Under the pieces are notes generated by a model, which searched no databases, was not told where the DNA came from, and saw nothing but the letters and a program-made list of their open reading frames with translations. From Opitutus sp. GAS368 (GTDB lineage Bacteria > Verrucomicrobiota > Verrucomicrobiia > Opitutales > Opitutaceae): a DNA stretch of 64,000 nt. The DNA lies in the NCBI RefSeq assembly GCF_900104925.1, contig NZ_LT629735.1:2016291-2080290 (forward strand), given 5' to 3'. How positions within the stretch are numbered: the first letter of the stretch is position 1; the number at the start of each line of letters is the position of its first letter. Shown here one piece after another: positions 1 through 7,489 of this stretch. Made by a program: the position numbers and the translations under genes.

Positions 1-551
1 TAAGTGAGGTTCAGGCCATATTTCCCAAACCAAGCCGAGTTGCTGCGGCTGTAGGTGAACGTCAGCACGTTGCCGAGGCTGTCTAGGCGGATGGTGCGCA
101 CCACCCAGGTCACGGTGAAGTTGACCTCGCGAATGTTGGTGACCGGGTCCGGGTTTGTCACTGTGCGAGCCATCGAGAATGAAACCGTGGAGCCGGCCGT
201 ATTGTTGTCACCCAGGGCCGCGCGGGCCTGATCAAATTGGCTGTCGATGATTACGGCAGTGCTGGCCGTCGGCAGGTTACTAATGCCGGTGATGCCATTG
301 GTTGTGGTCCAAGGAGCGAATCTCAACTTCTCAATCTCGTGATTGATCATCTGCGACGCCAGGTTTTGGCGCCGGGCGTGATTCAGCATGTTCGAACTAA
401 GAGCCATTGCGTCGATCATGCCGATGAAGCCCACCACCAGGATCAACGAGGCCATCATCACCTCGACGAGGGTGAACCCGCCTGCGCCAAGGCTTCGGCG
501 CGGCAAGGGCGACGGGGCGATCGGGTGAACCTGCTGGCGGGGTGGAAACAT
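1..551 (-). CDS. Type IV prepilin-like protein (PilV-like), 3' end cut by window edge
   Basis: The reverse-strand frame opens at an ATG at 551 and stays open for 183 codons to the window edge, so the C-terminus is missing or the stop lies just outside. After a basic leader comes GGFTLVEVMMASLILVVGF, a prepilin peptidase site (cleavage after Gly, Phe at +1, Glu at +5) continuous with the hydrophobic N-terminal helix of type IV pilins and pseudopilins. The following segment, SSNMLNHARRQNLASQMIN, fits a PilV/GspI-like minor pilin. The product would be an inner-membrane prepilin assembled into a pilus or pseudopilus. The leader is unusually long (about 26 residues), and its SLGAGG part is encoded by DNA resembling the 'cttcgcc...ggcgaagg' palindromes seen elsewhere in this window, so it may be repeat-derived. 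The family is secure; the role is inferred. Confidence 0.8.
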   Translation of the reverse strand, partial: MFPPRQQVHPIAPSPLPRRSLGAGGFTLVEVMMASLILVVGFIGMIDAMALSSNMLNHARRQNLASQMINHEIEKLRFAPWTTTNGITGISNLPTASTAVIIDSQFDQARAALGDNNTAGSTVSFSMARTVTNPDPVTNIREVNFTVTWVVRTIRLDSLGNVLTFTYSRSNSAWFGKYGLNLT

Positions 552-754
552 GGCGGGTGGGAACCTAGGGTGTAACACCCAAGAGCGGGGTGCCAAGTGC
601 GCTTTCAGCGAGCATACAGAAACCTGAAACTTGAAACCTGAGACCTGAGGATTTCACACGAATAACGCCAAGAGAGCCTTAGCTGACTTTGCTTCCTTGG
701 CGTAAAATCATCGCTGCCTGAATTCCGTGCCAAGGGCGGCATTGAGGCGGATCC

Positions 755-935
755 TTACTTCATCCTTCGAGGGCGTGTCGTTCTTCCTTCTTAGTTCTGC
801 CTTACTTCCGCCTTACATTGGCCACACTTCCGTCGATCATCCTTCGGGCATACTTCGTGTATCCTTCGAATATCCATGGGCTATCTTTGCGCTATCCTTG
901 GGGGTGCCTTCGGGGAATCTTCGGAGAAGAAGGCT
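755..935. repeat. Degenerate direct repeats of an atccttcg core
   Basis: At least six close copies of the 8-mer atccttcg and many near variants (acttccg, atcttcg, atccttgg) follow one another at irregular 10-20 nt steps. The tract is pyrimidine-rich on the + strand. No coding explanation is apparent. Confidence 0.5.
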
Positions 936-985
936 GAAACTTGAGACCTGACCGGAGCGTTACGCGGAGATGGCGAAGAAAGCCT
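926..985 (-). repeat. Intergenic copy of the repeat also found inside the DTW gene
   Basis: Read on the reverse strand, this stretch carries 'cttcgccatct', a 'ccgt/ccggtcaggtctca' block and 'gtttc' in the same order and spacing as 6465-6515 inside the DTW-domain gene. A shorter relative with 'gaaacctgagacctgag' is at 602-658. Confidence 0.6.
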
Positions 986-1139
986 GGGGGTAGCTAGTCA
1001 ATCAGCCAAGTCCAGGCCCCGGCTCCGACTCGTCTCTTGCCACCTGGTTCCATCATTTTTGAAAACACACCTTAGAGTTTCAGAAAAGATTTCACACCAA
1101 GGAAGCAAAGCCAGCCAAGATGGGCTCAGGTAGTTCGAG

Positions 1140-1213
1140 GTGGAGCGGGTTGACCTCAACACGCTGGTTTGCGAGCGAACATGCTGAAGCGCGTTGGGGT
1201 CAACGCGCTCCAC
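1140..1213. repeat. Palindromic repeat, hairpin family W, copy 1
   Basis: Arms GTGGAGCGGGTTGACC and GGTCAACGCGCTCCAC form a long imperfect stem. A second copy with the same inner sequence (aacacgctggttt, gagcgaacat) is at 23283-23356. Both copies precede the 125-bp ATACCAA element. Confidence 0.75.
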
Positions 1214-1327
1214 CTTTTTTGCGCGGCGACGGACGATTGAAATGGACTGCACCTGCATGGTTCCGACTCGGACGGAGCCTTTGCTAGTGGGTCAGCTTGG
1301 TTGCTTCGCTGATGTAGATCGGGCCTT

Positions 1328-1452
1328 ATACCAAACACCCAAAGCTTTTACACGAAGACCGCAAAGAACGCAGAGATATTTCCCATCGCAGGATCTGCTT
1401 CGCGGTCTTGGCGACCTTGGTGTAGAGTGTAGTAGCTTGAGGCGATTGGTAT
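1328..1452. repeat. 125-bp MITE-like element, copy 1
   Basis: The element begins ATACCAA and ends TTGGTAT, a perfect 7-bp terminal inverted repeat, with an internal inverted match (acgaagaccgc / gcggtcttgg). The same 125 bp recurs at 23410-23534 with only four substitutions and no indel. There is no coding capacity, so any movement would be in trans. No target duplication is obvious. Confidence 0.75.
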
Positions 1453-1486
1453 TATGCCCGACAGCTTGCGTAGAATGTCGGGCATA
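1453..1486. repeat. Hairpin abutting the 125-bp element
   Basis: Arms TATGCCCGACA and TGTCGGGCATA are perfectly complementary around a 12-nt loop. It starts at the base after the 125-bp element and is absent from the second copy of that element. Confidence 0.65.
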
Positions 1487-1580
1487 AAGAGCCCGACCTA
1501 CATCAAACCGACCCACTCCGAGCCTTTGCTCTCTTTGCGTTCTTCGTGTGAAAAGGCTGGCTCGTAGGCGCGCATCAGGG

Positions 1581-1790
1581 TCAGGACTTCGGCGGATTGC
1601 GGGCAAGGATTGCGTCGATCTGGGCCTGCGAATATTTTTTCCCGGCCGACATGGCCCGATTGATGCGAGCCAGTTGCCGTTGCCGGGCGGTCGAATTGCG
1701 CCGGGTCACATACGAAACGTATTTCCCCACGGACCGGCGCTCACCGGGACTCAGCTTCTTGATCCTATTTTGCAGCTCAGTTACGCTCAC
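1581..1790 (-). CDS. Small basic hypothetical protein, antitoxin-like
   Basis: The 69-residue reading from GTG at 1790 (VSVTELQNRIKKLSPGERR...) is basic and helical, with a C-terminal segment AGKKYSQAQIDAILARNP. Short proteins of this pattern ('xxELxxxIxxLSxxER') are common as orphan antitoxin-like or DNA-associated proteins. An upstream ATG at 1841 would add 17 residues, but that stretch is part of a 'ccatcagtgtcatccgtggtc' intergenic repeat, so I prefer the GTG. No toxin partner is adjacent. Codon use is less biased than in neighbouring genes. Function is unknown and gene status is only moderately supported. Confidence 0.45.
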   Translation of the reverse strand: MSVTELQNRIKKLSPGERRSVGKYVSYVTRRNSTARQRQLARINRAMSAGKKYSQAQIDAILARNPPKS

Positions 1791-2023
1791 GTCGGCAAAG
1801 TGGCCCACCCTGGGCGAGAAATCAAGCCTGTGGCCATCCATCCGTGACCATCAGTGTCATCCGTGGTCAAAAACTTCCGCAGGTTTGGGTTTTAGCTACG
1901 AATGAGCGGCTTGTCCCGACACACCCCACCCTGACGGGCACCCCTCTCCAGAGGGGATTTCGCGGTAGTGTGATTGATTCCCCTCTATCACGTGGGGTGG
2001 CGCGTCGCTTGGAGCGTTCTTAC

Positions 2024-2998
2024 TTAGTAACTGCGGGTGACGATTGCACCGGATTGATCACGGAAAACGAGGAGCTGCGCGGCGGCGTCCAGGCGCGCGA
2101 AGGTGATGCCGAGCGACCGGTTGACGACATCCCCTTCATAGACCAGGCGGTTGTTGAGCAACATGCGGGCGAGTTTGCTCTGGGTGACGCCGCTGACGTT
2201 GAGGTTCACCGCCCAGAAGAAAAACGCGGCGCTGGCCCGGGGAGTCCCGGCAGGCGAGGCGTGCGCGATGGTGATATTGCCGGCCAGTTGGATCTGCTCG
2301 GGCGTGTCGGGAGCGCTCCCCTTCGCTGAAGCTTCCGCCTTCGCCGAGGCTTCAGCGGACAAGACGGAGGGTGAAGCTTTCGCCTCAGCGGGTGGTGGTG
2401 CCGGCGGGCCGGAGTCGGTCGCGGCGTTTTTTTCCGCGAGGGCGAGCAGGGTGGCGCGGGAAACGGCCTGGCTGTCGGTCGTTTCCGTGGCGGCGACGCC
2501 GGCTTTCTTGTCGGGCGCGGCCGGACTGGCGAACGGATCGGTGACGGGCGCGAACGCGCCGCCGCTTTTGGCGCCCTTGGCCTTGGCCTCTTCCTCGGCC
2601 ACGAGATTGTCAACCAAGCCGGCGCGGGCGTTGTTGGCCTTCACGACATCGTCGGTCTTGCCGAGGGCCTGGGCGGGGATGGCCAGGATCTGGTTGACGA
2701 AATTGATGGGCGTGGGGCCGCCGCTGCCGTCCTTGGGGCCCTTGGTCGCCCATGCACGGGCCTTCGGGTTCAGCGCCATGAGGGCGAAGTAGCCCATGCC
2801 CAGCACGACGGTGAACCCGAAGAGCAGCTTGATCAGGCCGCCCAGGTTTTTGATGAGCGTCGGGGACGGCACCCAGGACTTCTGCGCCGGCAGCGCGTAT
2901 TCGATGCCTCCTTTCGCCAAGGCTACAGGGGGTGAGGCTTTCGCCTCAGCGGCGGGCGGCGGGGCGGGCGGGGTGGCGGGTTTGGATTCGTCGCTCAT
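2024..2998 (-). CDS. Single-pass membrane protein, possible pilus/type II secretion accessory protein
   Basis: This 324-residue protein has a Pro/Ala-rich cytoplasmic N-terminus, one membrane helix near residues 52-75 (LIKLLFGFTVVLGMGYFALM), a long Ala/Lys/Pro linker and a folded C-terminal part ending NNRLVYEGDVVNRSLGITFARLD. That ending resembles the 'xNxxLVxxGDxV' unit of periplasmic pilus/secretion accessory proteins (GspB/PilP type). The assignment is weak but fits the prepilin genes on both sides. Two segments sharing the string AEAKASP (near residues 17-30 and 206-222) are encoded by related 'gctttcgcctcagcgg' DNA repeats, so part of the linker looks repeat-derived. It runs leftward and is separated from gntK by a family A palindrome. 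Confidence 0.65.
   Translation of the reverse strand: MSDESKPATPPAPPPAAEAKASPPVALAKGGIEYALPAQKSWVPSPTLIKNLGGLIKLLFGFTVVLGMGYFALMALNPKARAWATKGPKDGSGGPTPINFVNQILAIPAQALGKTDDVVKANNARAGLVDNLVAEEEAKAKGAKSGGAFAPVTDPFASPAAPDKKAGVAATETTDSQAVSRATLLALAEKNAATDSGPPAPPPAEAKASPSVLSAEASAKAEASAKGSAPDTPEQIQLAGNITIAHASPAGTPRASAAFFFWAVNLNVSGVTQSKLARMLLNNRLVYEGDVVNRSLGITFARLDAAAQLLVFRDQSGAIVTRSY
2317..2395. repeat. Palindromic repeat inside the 2024-2998 gene, copy 1
   Basis: The stretch contains 'gaagcttccgccttcgcc', 'gaggcttcagcggacaag' and 'gaagctttcgcctcagcg', self-complementary motifs also seen at 2905-2960 and nested at about 52380-52412. It encodes the AEASAKAEASAK segment. Confidence 0.55.
2905..2960. 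repeat. Palindromic repeat inside the 2024-2998 gene, copy 2
   Basis: It shares 'gctttcgcctcagcgg' with the copy at 2317-2395 and has 'cctttcgccaaggctaca'. It encodes part of the N-terminal AEAKASPPVALAKGG segment. Confidence 0.55.
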
Positions 2999-3093
2999 GT
3001 GCCGGGTGTCAGGACATAAAATTCACCGTTCATTGTCCAATGTTCATTGTTCAGCGTTCAATGGGCGGACGGGCGGCGGTTTGATTTGAAATT

Positions 3094-3172
3094 GTAGGGC
3101 GGGATCACCGTATCCCGCCTTGAACGTGATATCCTGTTCGAACGAAGGCGGGATACGGTGATCCCGCCCTAC
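3094..3172. repeat. Palindromic repeat family A, copy 1
   Basis: Two arms starting GTAGGGCGGGATCACC form a 28-bp stem. On the reverse strand its outer GTAG provides the TAG stop of gluconokinase (3169-3171). Related copies are at 7397-7475 and 44535-44613. Confidence 0.85.
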
Positions 3173-3663
3173 AGGACGAGGGTCCGCCGGATCTCCGCGA
3201 TGATTTTTTCGGGCGGCAGGCGGGTGTCGAGCGTGAGGGCGTCCGCCGGCACCTCGAGCGCCTCGAACTGGCTCTGCACCATGTCGGCCTTCATGTAGTG
3301 GCCCCGGCGCCGGCCGACGCGGGCGAGACTGGTTTCGAGGTCGCAGGCGAGGTAGACGAGCGTGACGCCCGGGGCGCCGTCCATCAGCACGCGGCGGTAT
3401 TGGTCCTTCAGGCCGGAGCAGGTGAACACCGCGCTGCGGCGGTCGGCCAGGCAGTCGTCCATGGCGGCGCGGATTGACGCAAGCCAGGGCGCGCGGTCGT
3501 AGTCATCGAGCGGAATGCCGCGGCCCATCTTGTCCTTGTTCGCGGCGCTGTGGAAATCGTCGGCCTCGTGGTAGGGCCAGCCGAGCTGGGCGGCGAGGCG
3601 CCGCCCGATGGTGGTCTTGCCCGAACCCGCGACGCCCATGAGGAGGAGGATTCTGGCAGACAT
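3169..3663 (-). CDS. gntK: Gluconokinase
   Basis: The 164-residue P-loop kinase starts MSARILLLMGVAGSGKTT, with the Walker A motif GVAGSGKT at residues 10-17, then the family motifs WPYHEADDFH (substrate and Mg site), GIPLDDYDRAPWL and CSGLKDQYRR. It phosphorylates D-gluconate to 6-phosphogluconate in the cytoplasm. The length matches GntK/IdnK. I start at 3663, where homology begins; an upstream in-frame ATG would add a non-homologous proline-rich leader. The stop codon lies inside a palindromic repeat. With Eda encoded 11 kb away, gluconate could feed the Entner-Doudoroff pathway. Family assignment is firm. Confidence 0.93.
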   Translation of the reverse strand: MSARILLLMGVAGSGKTTIGRRLAAQLGWPYHEADDFHSAANKDKMGRGIPLDDYDRAPWLASIRAAMDDCLADRRSAVFTCSGLKDQYRRVLMDGAPGVTLVYLACDLETSLARVGRRRGHYMKADMVQSQFEALEVPADALTLDTRLPPEKIIAEIRRTLVL

Positions 3664-3807
3664 TGATCTTACAGGAGGAAACGGAGTAAACAGAGGTTGG
3701 CTGGTTGGATTCTGAATCAACGCTGGTTTGGATCAGAAAGATTCATCGGACCGCATCCGCCCGAACCAACTTTTCTCGGTGCCCTCTGTTGGCTCCTGTG
3801 CAAATCC

Positions 3808-4617
3808 TCAGGGGTTGTGCCGTTTGTAGGTGACGCCGAAGAACACCAGCGTGTCCGCGTCCTTGAGCGTGATCGCGGCGGGATCGCTGGTGATCAGGGC
3901 CGGCCGGTTGTCCACCAGCGCGCCCCGGGCGGTCTTGGTCGTGGGTTGCGTGACCGCCTGGTTCTGACCGAACCGGGCGAGACGCAGGGTGCCGTCCGGG
4001 TCGATGATCAGGCGGCGGTCGCCTTCCTGGGAGCCGGTGCGGTATTCCCCGGCCACCTTGCCCAGCAGGGCGGCCGATTCGTCCGGCACCATGAGGGTGT
4101 AAGCGGGCGCCGGGCTGCGGGGCGGACGCAAGAGGAGCCACGCCGCCGTGCCGTTGCACCCGACGATGATGGCCGCCATCACGGCGATCTTCAGCCACCG
4201 CGGGATCCGGCCGGTGTCCTCGGGCGCGGCGCTGGCCGCGATGCTGGCGGCCGAGGGGCGCTCCACGCGGGGTTCGGGGGCCTTGGCGACCTCCGTGGTG
4301 CCGGTGATCGTGGTGAGAATGTAGGCGACCGAGTGCTCCTCGCCCCGGAGGGCGGCCTCGTAGCCCACAAAGCACAGCCGGCGGTAACGCGTGCGGACGA
4401 CAAAGATTTCCCGGTCCGTCTTGATCCGGATCTCCGGCGTGGAGGGCTCGTAGATGGTCAGGCGCGACGACACCTCGCCGAGCGCATAGAGCATTTCACG
4501 CAGCTGGGGGAGCGACACCGCGGACAGCTGCTCGTCGGGATAGGCCAGGCCGGCCGCCACCGCGCCGGGGGCGAGATGGTGCAGGGTCACGCTGTAGGTG
4601 GGGCTGGCGAGGGCCAT
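3808..4617 (-). CDS. Hypothetical membrane protein following a prepilin gene
   Basis: This 269-residue protein has a roughly 110-residue N-terminal domain (MALASPTYSVTLHHLAP...), a spacer, one membrane helix near residues 142-165 (LKIAVMAAIIVGCNGTAAWLLL) and a C-terminal domain of about 100 residues ending FFGVTYKRHNP. I recognise no named family. Its ATG shares one base with the TGA of the upstream prepilin gene (TGATG), so the two are translationally coupled and probably act together in a pilus or pseudopilus assembly. The N-terminus could be cytoplasmic and the C-terminus periplasmic. A function beyond that would be a guess. Confidence 0.7.
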   Translation of the reverse strand: MALASPTYSVTLHHLAPGAVAAGLAYPDEQLSAVSLPQLREMLYALGEVSSRLTIYEPSTPEIRIKTDREIFVVRTRYRRLCFVGYEAALRGEEHSVAYILTTITGTTEVAKAPEPRVERPSAASIAASAAPEDTGRIPRWLKIAVMAAIIVGCNGTAAWLLLRPPRSPAPAYTLMVPDESAALLGKVAGEYRTGSQEGDRRLIIDPDGTLRLARFGQNQAVTQPTTKTARGALVDNRPALITSDPAAITLKDADTLVFFGVTYKRHNP

Positions 4618-5165
4618 CAGGGTTCGAGAATGTAGATCGGACCACCGTCGCCATTGAGCCGGAAGCTCCCCGTGGTGAGATCGCCATCATCGATTTCGCG
4701 GTCGATTTCCTCCAGCAGGTCCATGTCGAACAGGATCGGGCTGGCGGCGCTGCTGTTGATGGAGATGGCGGCGGTCCAGCGCCCGCCGGGGCTGGTGCCG
4801 CCCGGCTCCACCTGATTGTTTTCCCATTGGAACTGGCCGCCCATGGGCGTGACCTGCAGCCAAGACGCGGACTTGAGCTCGGCCTCGGTCATGCCGGCCG
4901 GGACGACGCCGACGGCGGCCGTGGGAGGCCAGGAACCGGTCTCGTGGGCATGGGCCTGGAACACGGCGGCAAACACCCGGAAATTGTTCACCACCGCGGC
5001 CGCACGGGCCTTCCGCTGGATGCGGGTGTAGGTGGGGGTCACGGCGAGCATGATCATGCTGATGATGGTCACCACGACCATCAGCTCCACCAGGCCCACG
5101 CCGGCGGTCGACCGGGGAATATCCCGCCGGCCCAGCCGGCGGCTGGAATTGGAGCACACTCGCAT
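4617..5165 (-). CDS. Type IV prepilin-like protein
   Basis: After a basic leader (MRVCSNSSRRLGRRDIPR) comes TAGVGLVELMVVVTIISMIM, the prepilin peptidase site and N-terminal methylation helix with the conserved Glu five residues after the cleavage glycine. The globular part begins YTRIQRKARAAAVVNNFRVF and has a WPP motif typical of GspG/PilA-like pseudopilins in this group. The total is 182 residues from the ATG at 5165; an alternative ATG at 5201 adds 12. Val rather than Phe follows the cleavage Gly. It overlaps the next gene by one base, which argues for a two-gene operon. It is likely exported and assembled in the inner membrane. Confidence 0.83.
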   Translation of the reverse strand: MRVCSNSSRRLGRRDIPRSTAGVGLVELMVVVTIISMIMLAVTPTYTRIQRKARAAAVVNNFRVFAAVFQAHAHETGSWPPTAAVGVVPAGMTEAELKSASWLQVTPMGGQFQWENNQVEPGGTSPGGRWTAAISINSSAASPILFDMDLLEEIDREIDDGDLTTGSFRLNGDGGPIYILEP

Positions 5166-5475
5166 TGCCGGTATTTCGGCGGAGCGCGGGCCACTAGGCA
5201 AGGGGGAATCGGCATTTCACCCTAGGCGGGCCGGGAGGCGGCTGGGGGAGACAGAGGGCGGACGACGGAAGACGGAGGACGGGAGGCGGAAGGCAGGAAC
5301 AGGACCGACATGTAGGAGCCTGCCGGCAGGCGATTCAAGGCCTCCGCCATCGGAAAGCGCCCCGAGTCGCTTGTAAACAAGCTCCTACAACGGGAAATGA
5401 TCCGACCAAAAAGATTGAGGAAGCCGGGTGCTACTGCCTGTCTGTCCTCTGTAATCCGTCCTCCGTCCTCTGCCT
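5166..5475. other. Repeat-rich spacer between divergent genes
   Basis: The spacer holds 'gacggaggac' family V motifs (5245-5290 and 5450-5475) on either side of an imperfect family C palindrome (5311-5391). No gene is seen. The promoters of the prepilin pair and of the ECF-like gene must lie here, but I cannot point to convincing boxes. Confidence 0.55.
5311..5391. repeat. Palindromic repeat family C, divergent copy
   Basis: Arms begin TGTAGGAGCCTGCCGG and end aaacaagctcctaca. The ends match the perfect copies at 8161-8217 and 36691-36767, while the centre has diverged. Confidence 0.65.
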
Positions 5476-6027
5476 ATGTCGACCGCCGTCCGCAAACTGC
5501 TCCTCCCCAAGACCGCCGGCTGGCGCGAAACCGCCGTGCTGGTCGTCGTGGCTTGGTTGGTTCCGTTCCTGGTCCACCTCGTCCCGTGGGCCGGGCCGCG
5601 GGTGCTCGGGGTCTACTTGCTGCCGGTTTTCTGGACGACGTTTGTGGCCGGGTATTTTTATGGGGCCTTGCCGGGGCTCGCGGTCGGGCTGGTCACCCCG
5701 CTGGTGAACCTCGCGCTGACGGGTCTGCCGGCGCTGCCGATGGTCGGCAGCATGAGCCTGGAGGTCGGATTCTTTGCGGTGGGAGCCGCGCTGCTGGCCG
5801 GCCGCTGGCCGGGCTTTTGGTTCTCCGCGCCGCTGGCGTGGATCGCCGCCAAGGCCCTGGCGATCGGCGTGTTGTTGTTCCTGCCGGCCGCCGGTCCGGC
5901 CGACAATCCGCTGGTCCACCTGGCGCGTTCCGCGGAAAACGGCCTCGCCGGTCTCGGCGTGCTGGCCGTCATCAATGGGCTGCTCGTGGTGTTTTACCCG
6001 CAGACAGATACAGGCGAGCGGGCGTGA
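5476..6027 (+). CDS. ECF-type transporter S-component-like membrane protein
   Basis: The 183-residue product is almost entirely hydrophobic, with about five or six helices. Between them lie GYFYGALPGLAVGLVTPLVNLALTG and PMVGSMSLEVGFFAVGAALLAGRWPG, the pattern of the substrate-binding S-component of energy-coupling-factor vitamin/cofactor transporters. S-components bind the substrate and dock with a shared EcfAAT module, which is not encoded here, so this would be a group II (module-sharing) S-component. The substrate cannot be told from sequence. Its start is just 3' of a family V motif. Confidence 0.65.
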   Translation: MSTAVRKLLLPKTAGWRETAVLVVVAWLVPFLVHLVPWAGPRVLGVYLLPVFWTTFVAGYFYGALPGLAVGLVTPLVNLALTGLPALPMVGSMSLEVGFFAVGAALLAGRWPGFWFSAPLAWIAAKALAIGVLLFLPAAGPADNPLVHLARSAENGLAGLGVLAVINGLLVVFYPQTDTGERA

Positions 6028-6156
6028 TCCGGAAAATGACAAAGGCCAAATGCGGAGCGGGCCAAGTCTGATGGAAACCGAAAAAGGCCAAAGTCGCCGG
6101 CCGGCAGGGCGGATTTATTTGGCGTTTGGTCCCTTGGCCTTTGGGATTTCCAGCCA

Positions 6157-6933
6157 ATGAGAGTGATGTGTTATCGTTGTTTCTGGCCCCAGTCCCTGTG
6201 CTGGTGCGCGTCGCTGCGGCCGATGCCGACGCGCACGCGCTTCGTGTTCCTGATGCACCCGAAGGAATTCAAGGAGGAGAAGGCCGGCACCGGCCGGCTG
6301 ACGCACCTCTGCCTGCCCAACAGCGAGCTGCGCATGGGCAAGGGCTTCGACGGCGACGAGACGGTGCAGGCGCTGATCGCCGATCCGAAGAATTTTCCCG
6401 TGCTGCTCTATCCGGGGCGCGAGGCGCTCAATCTAAGCACCGCAGATGAGCCTCTGGTCTCAGGTTTGCTTCGCCATCTACGCCCGGAGGGCTCCGTCAG
6501 GTCTCAGGTTTCCGAGCGTCAGCTCACCGTCTTCCTCCTCGACGCCACGTGGGGTGGCGCGCGGAAGATGCTGCGGGCCAGCCCGAGCCTGCAGCGGCTG
6601 CCGCGCATCATGTTCACGCCGTCGGCCCCGAGCCGTTATGTCATCAAGCAGCAGCCGGCGGAAGGCTGCCTGTCCACGCTCGAGGCGGTGCACGAGCTGC
6701 TCGGGGTGCTGGAACGGACGGGGCTCGACCGTTACCCGGAGCCGGCGCAGCTGCTGGGGGTTTTCCAGCGCATGCAGGATTTCCAGATCAAGTGCGCGGC
6801 CGACCCGAACCGCGGCGGCTACCGGCGGCGGCCCTACAGCGCCCCCGGCGAGCGCACGCTGAGCCCCGCGTGGTCGCGCCGGTTGGGCTACCTGCGGGCG
6901 CCGCTGGTGCCGGGGAATGGGGGAGCGGAGTGA
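6157..6933 (+). CDS. DTW-domain protein, probable tRNA-uridine aminocarboxypropyltransferase
   Basis: The 258-residue protein opens with a zinc-type CYRC...CWC cluster (Cys 5, 8, 15, 17) and carries the signature LLDATWGGARKML (DATW at 129-132) and PSRYVIKQQP. DTW-domain enzymes (TapT/TuaA) transfer the 3-amino-3-carboxypropyl group of SAM to uridine in tRNA (acp3U). Between LNL (residue 93) and RQLTVFLLDATW lies a segment of about 27 residues that appears non-homologous to the family. Its DNA (6436-6515) matches an intergenic repeat at 926-985 in reverse orientation, an apparent in-frame insertion that kept the frame open. Whether the enzyme stays active is unknown. Confidence 0.85.
   Translation: MRVMCYRCFWPQSLCWCASLRPMPTRTRFVFLMHPKEFKEEKAGTGRLTHLCLPNSELRMGKGFDGDETVQALIADPKNFPVLLYPGREALNLSTADEPLVSGLLRHLRPEGSVRSQVSERQLTVFLLDATWGGARKMLRASPSLQRLPRIMFTPSAPSRYVIKQQPAEGCLSTLEAVHELLGVLERTGLDRYPEPAQLLGVFQRMQDFQIKCAADPNRGGYRRRPYSAPGERTLSPAWSRRLGYLRAPLVPGNGGAE
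6436..6515 (+). repeat. Repeat inserted in frame in the DTW gene
   Basis: The tract contains 'ggtctcaggtttgcttcgcc', 'atctacgcccgg' and 'ccgtcaggtctcaggttt'. The same blocks in the same order are found on the other strand of the noncoding segment 926-985. The interrupted protein segment is about 27 codons. Confidence 0.6.
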
Positions 6934-6983
6934 AGCCACGGGCCTTTCCTTGGGGCGGATTCAGGGCCGCCAAACATTTTTTT

Positions 6984-7093
6984 GCCGCAAAAAGGCGCAA
7001 AAACGCATTGAGAGTGCAGTCGTGAATCCACCGCGCGCCTATAGGCGCCTTGAGAGCTTCATTTGCCACCGGGTATTTGTGCCTTTTTGTGGC
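6984..7093. repeat. Inverted repeat upstream of DUF1294 gene
   Basis: GCCGCAAAAAGGCGCAAA (6984-7001) pairs with TTTGTGCCTTTTTGTGGC (7076-7093), 16 of 18 positions. It ends about 10 bases before the ribosome binding site of the next gene. Confidence 0.65.
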
Positions 7094-7115
7094 TATACCA
7101 TCAGGAGGATTGGGT

Positions 7116-7400
7116 ATGAGTGAAGCCGAGGTGCGGCAGATTCTCAGTGGTTGGATTATCGCGGCCAGCGCGTGGACGTTCGTCCTGTTCGGCTTCGACA
7201 AGTGGCGGGCGCGGCGCGGCGGCGGACGCGTGGCGGAGGCGTCGCTGTTCTGGGCGAGTGCGCTCGGTGGCTGGCCGGGCGGCCTGCTCGGCATCCTGGT
7301 TTTCCGGCACAAATCGGCGAAGGGGTCCTTCCAGCTGAAATTCGCGGCGGCGTTCTTTATCTGGGCGGCGCTGGTCTACGCAGCGGTGCGGTTGATGTAG
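7116..7400 (+). CDS. DUF1294 family small membrane protein
   Basis: The 94-residue protein has the DUF1294 hallmarks: FVLFGFDKWRARRGGGRVAE, then LGGWPGGLLGILVFRHKSAKGSFQ and a final membrane helix. It is an inner-membrane protein of unknown function, sometimes fused to cold-shock domains in other bacteria. The start at 7116 is supported by a strong AGGAGGA at 7103-7109; longer readings run into the upstream inverted repeat. The TAG stop is formed by the first bases of a family A palindrome. Confidence 0.88.
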   Translation: MSEAEVRQILSGWIIAASAWTFVLFGFDKWRARRGGGRVAEASLFWASALGGWPGGLLGILVFRHKSAKGSFQLKFAAAFFIWAALVYAAVRLM

Positions 7401-7475
7401 GGTGGGATCGCCGTATCCCGCCGCGAGGGCGACACCACTTTCGGAAGAAGGCGGGATACGGCGATCCCGCCCTAC
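7397..7475. repeat. Palindromic repeat family A, copy 2
   Basis: GTAGGGTGGGATCGCC pairs with GGCGATCCCGCCCTAC. It lies between convergent genes, includes the stop of DUF1294, and could act as a bidirectional terminator. Confidence 0.8.
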
Positions 7476-7489
7476 ACAACAAAACCCTC

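Larger units (their letters stand above)
552..1580. other. Repeat-filled noncoding kilobase
   Basis: I see no credible gene in this 1 kb. It holds 'cctgaaac/gaaacctgag' motifs (602-658 and 926-985), degenerate 'atccttcg' direct repeats (about 755-935), a large hairpin (1140-1213), a 125-bp mobile-looking element (1328-1452), a hairpin with TATGCCCGACA arms (1453-1486) and 'cgcaaag...ctttgcg' motifs. Open frames here do not resemble proteins. Confidence 0.7.

Noticed and set aside
237-575. A forward reading over the left-edge prepilin gene
   Set aside because: It has a His/Arg/Asp-rich composition typical of antisense frames and overlaps the prepilin with its classical N-terminus.
1194-1606. 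Open frames across the 1.1-1.6 kb spacer
   Set aside because: They translate through hairpins and the 125-bp element that recurs in another noncoding spacer.
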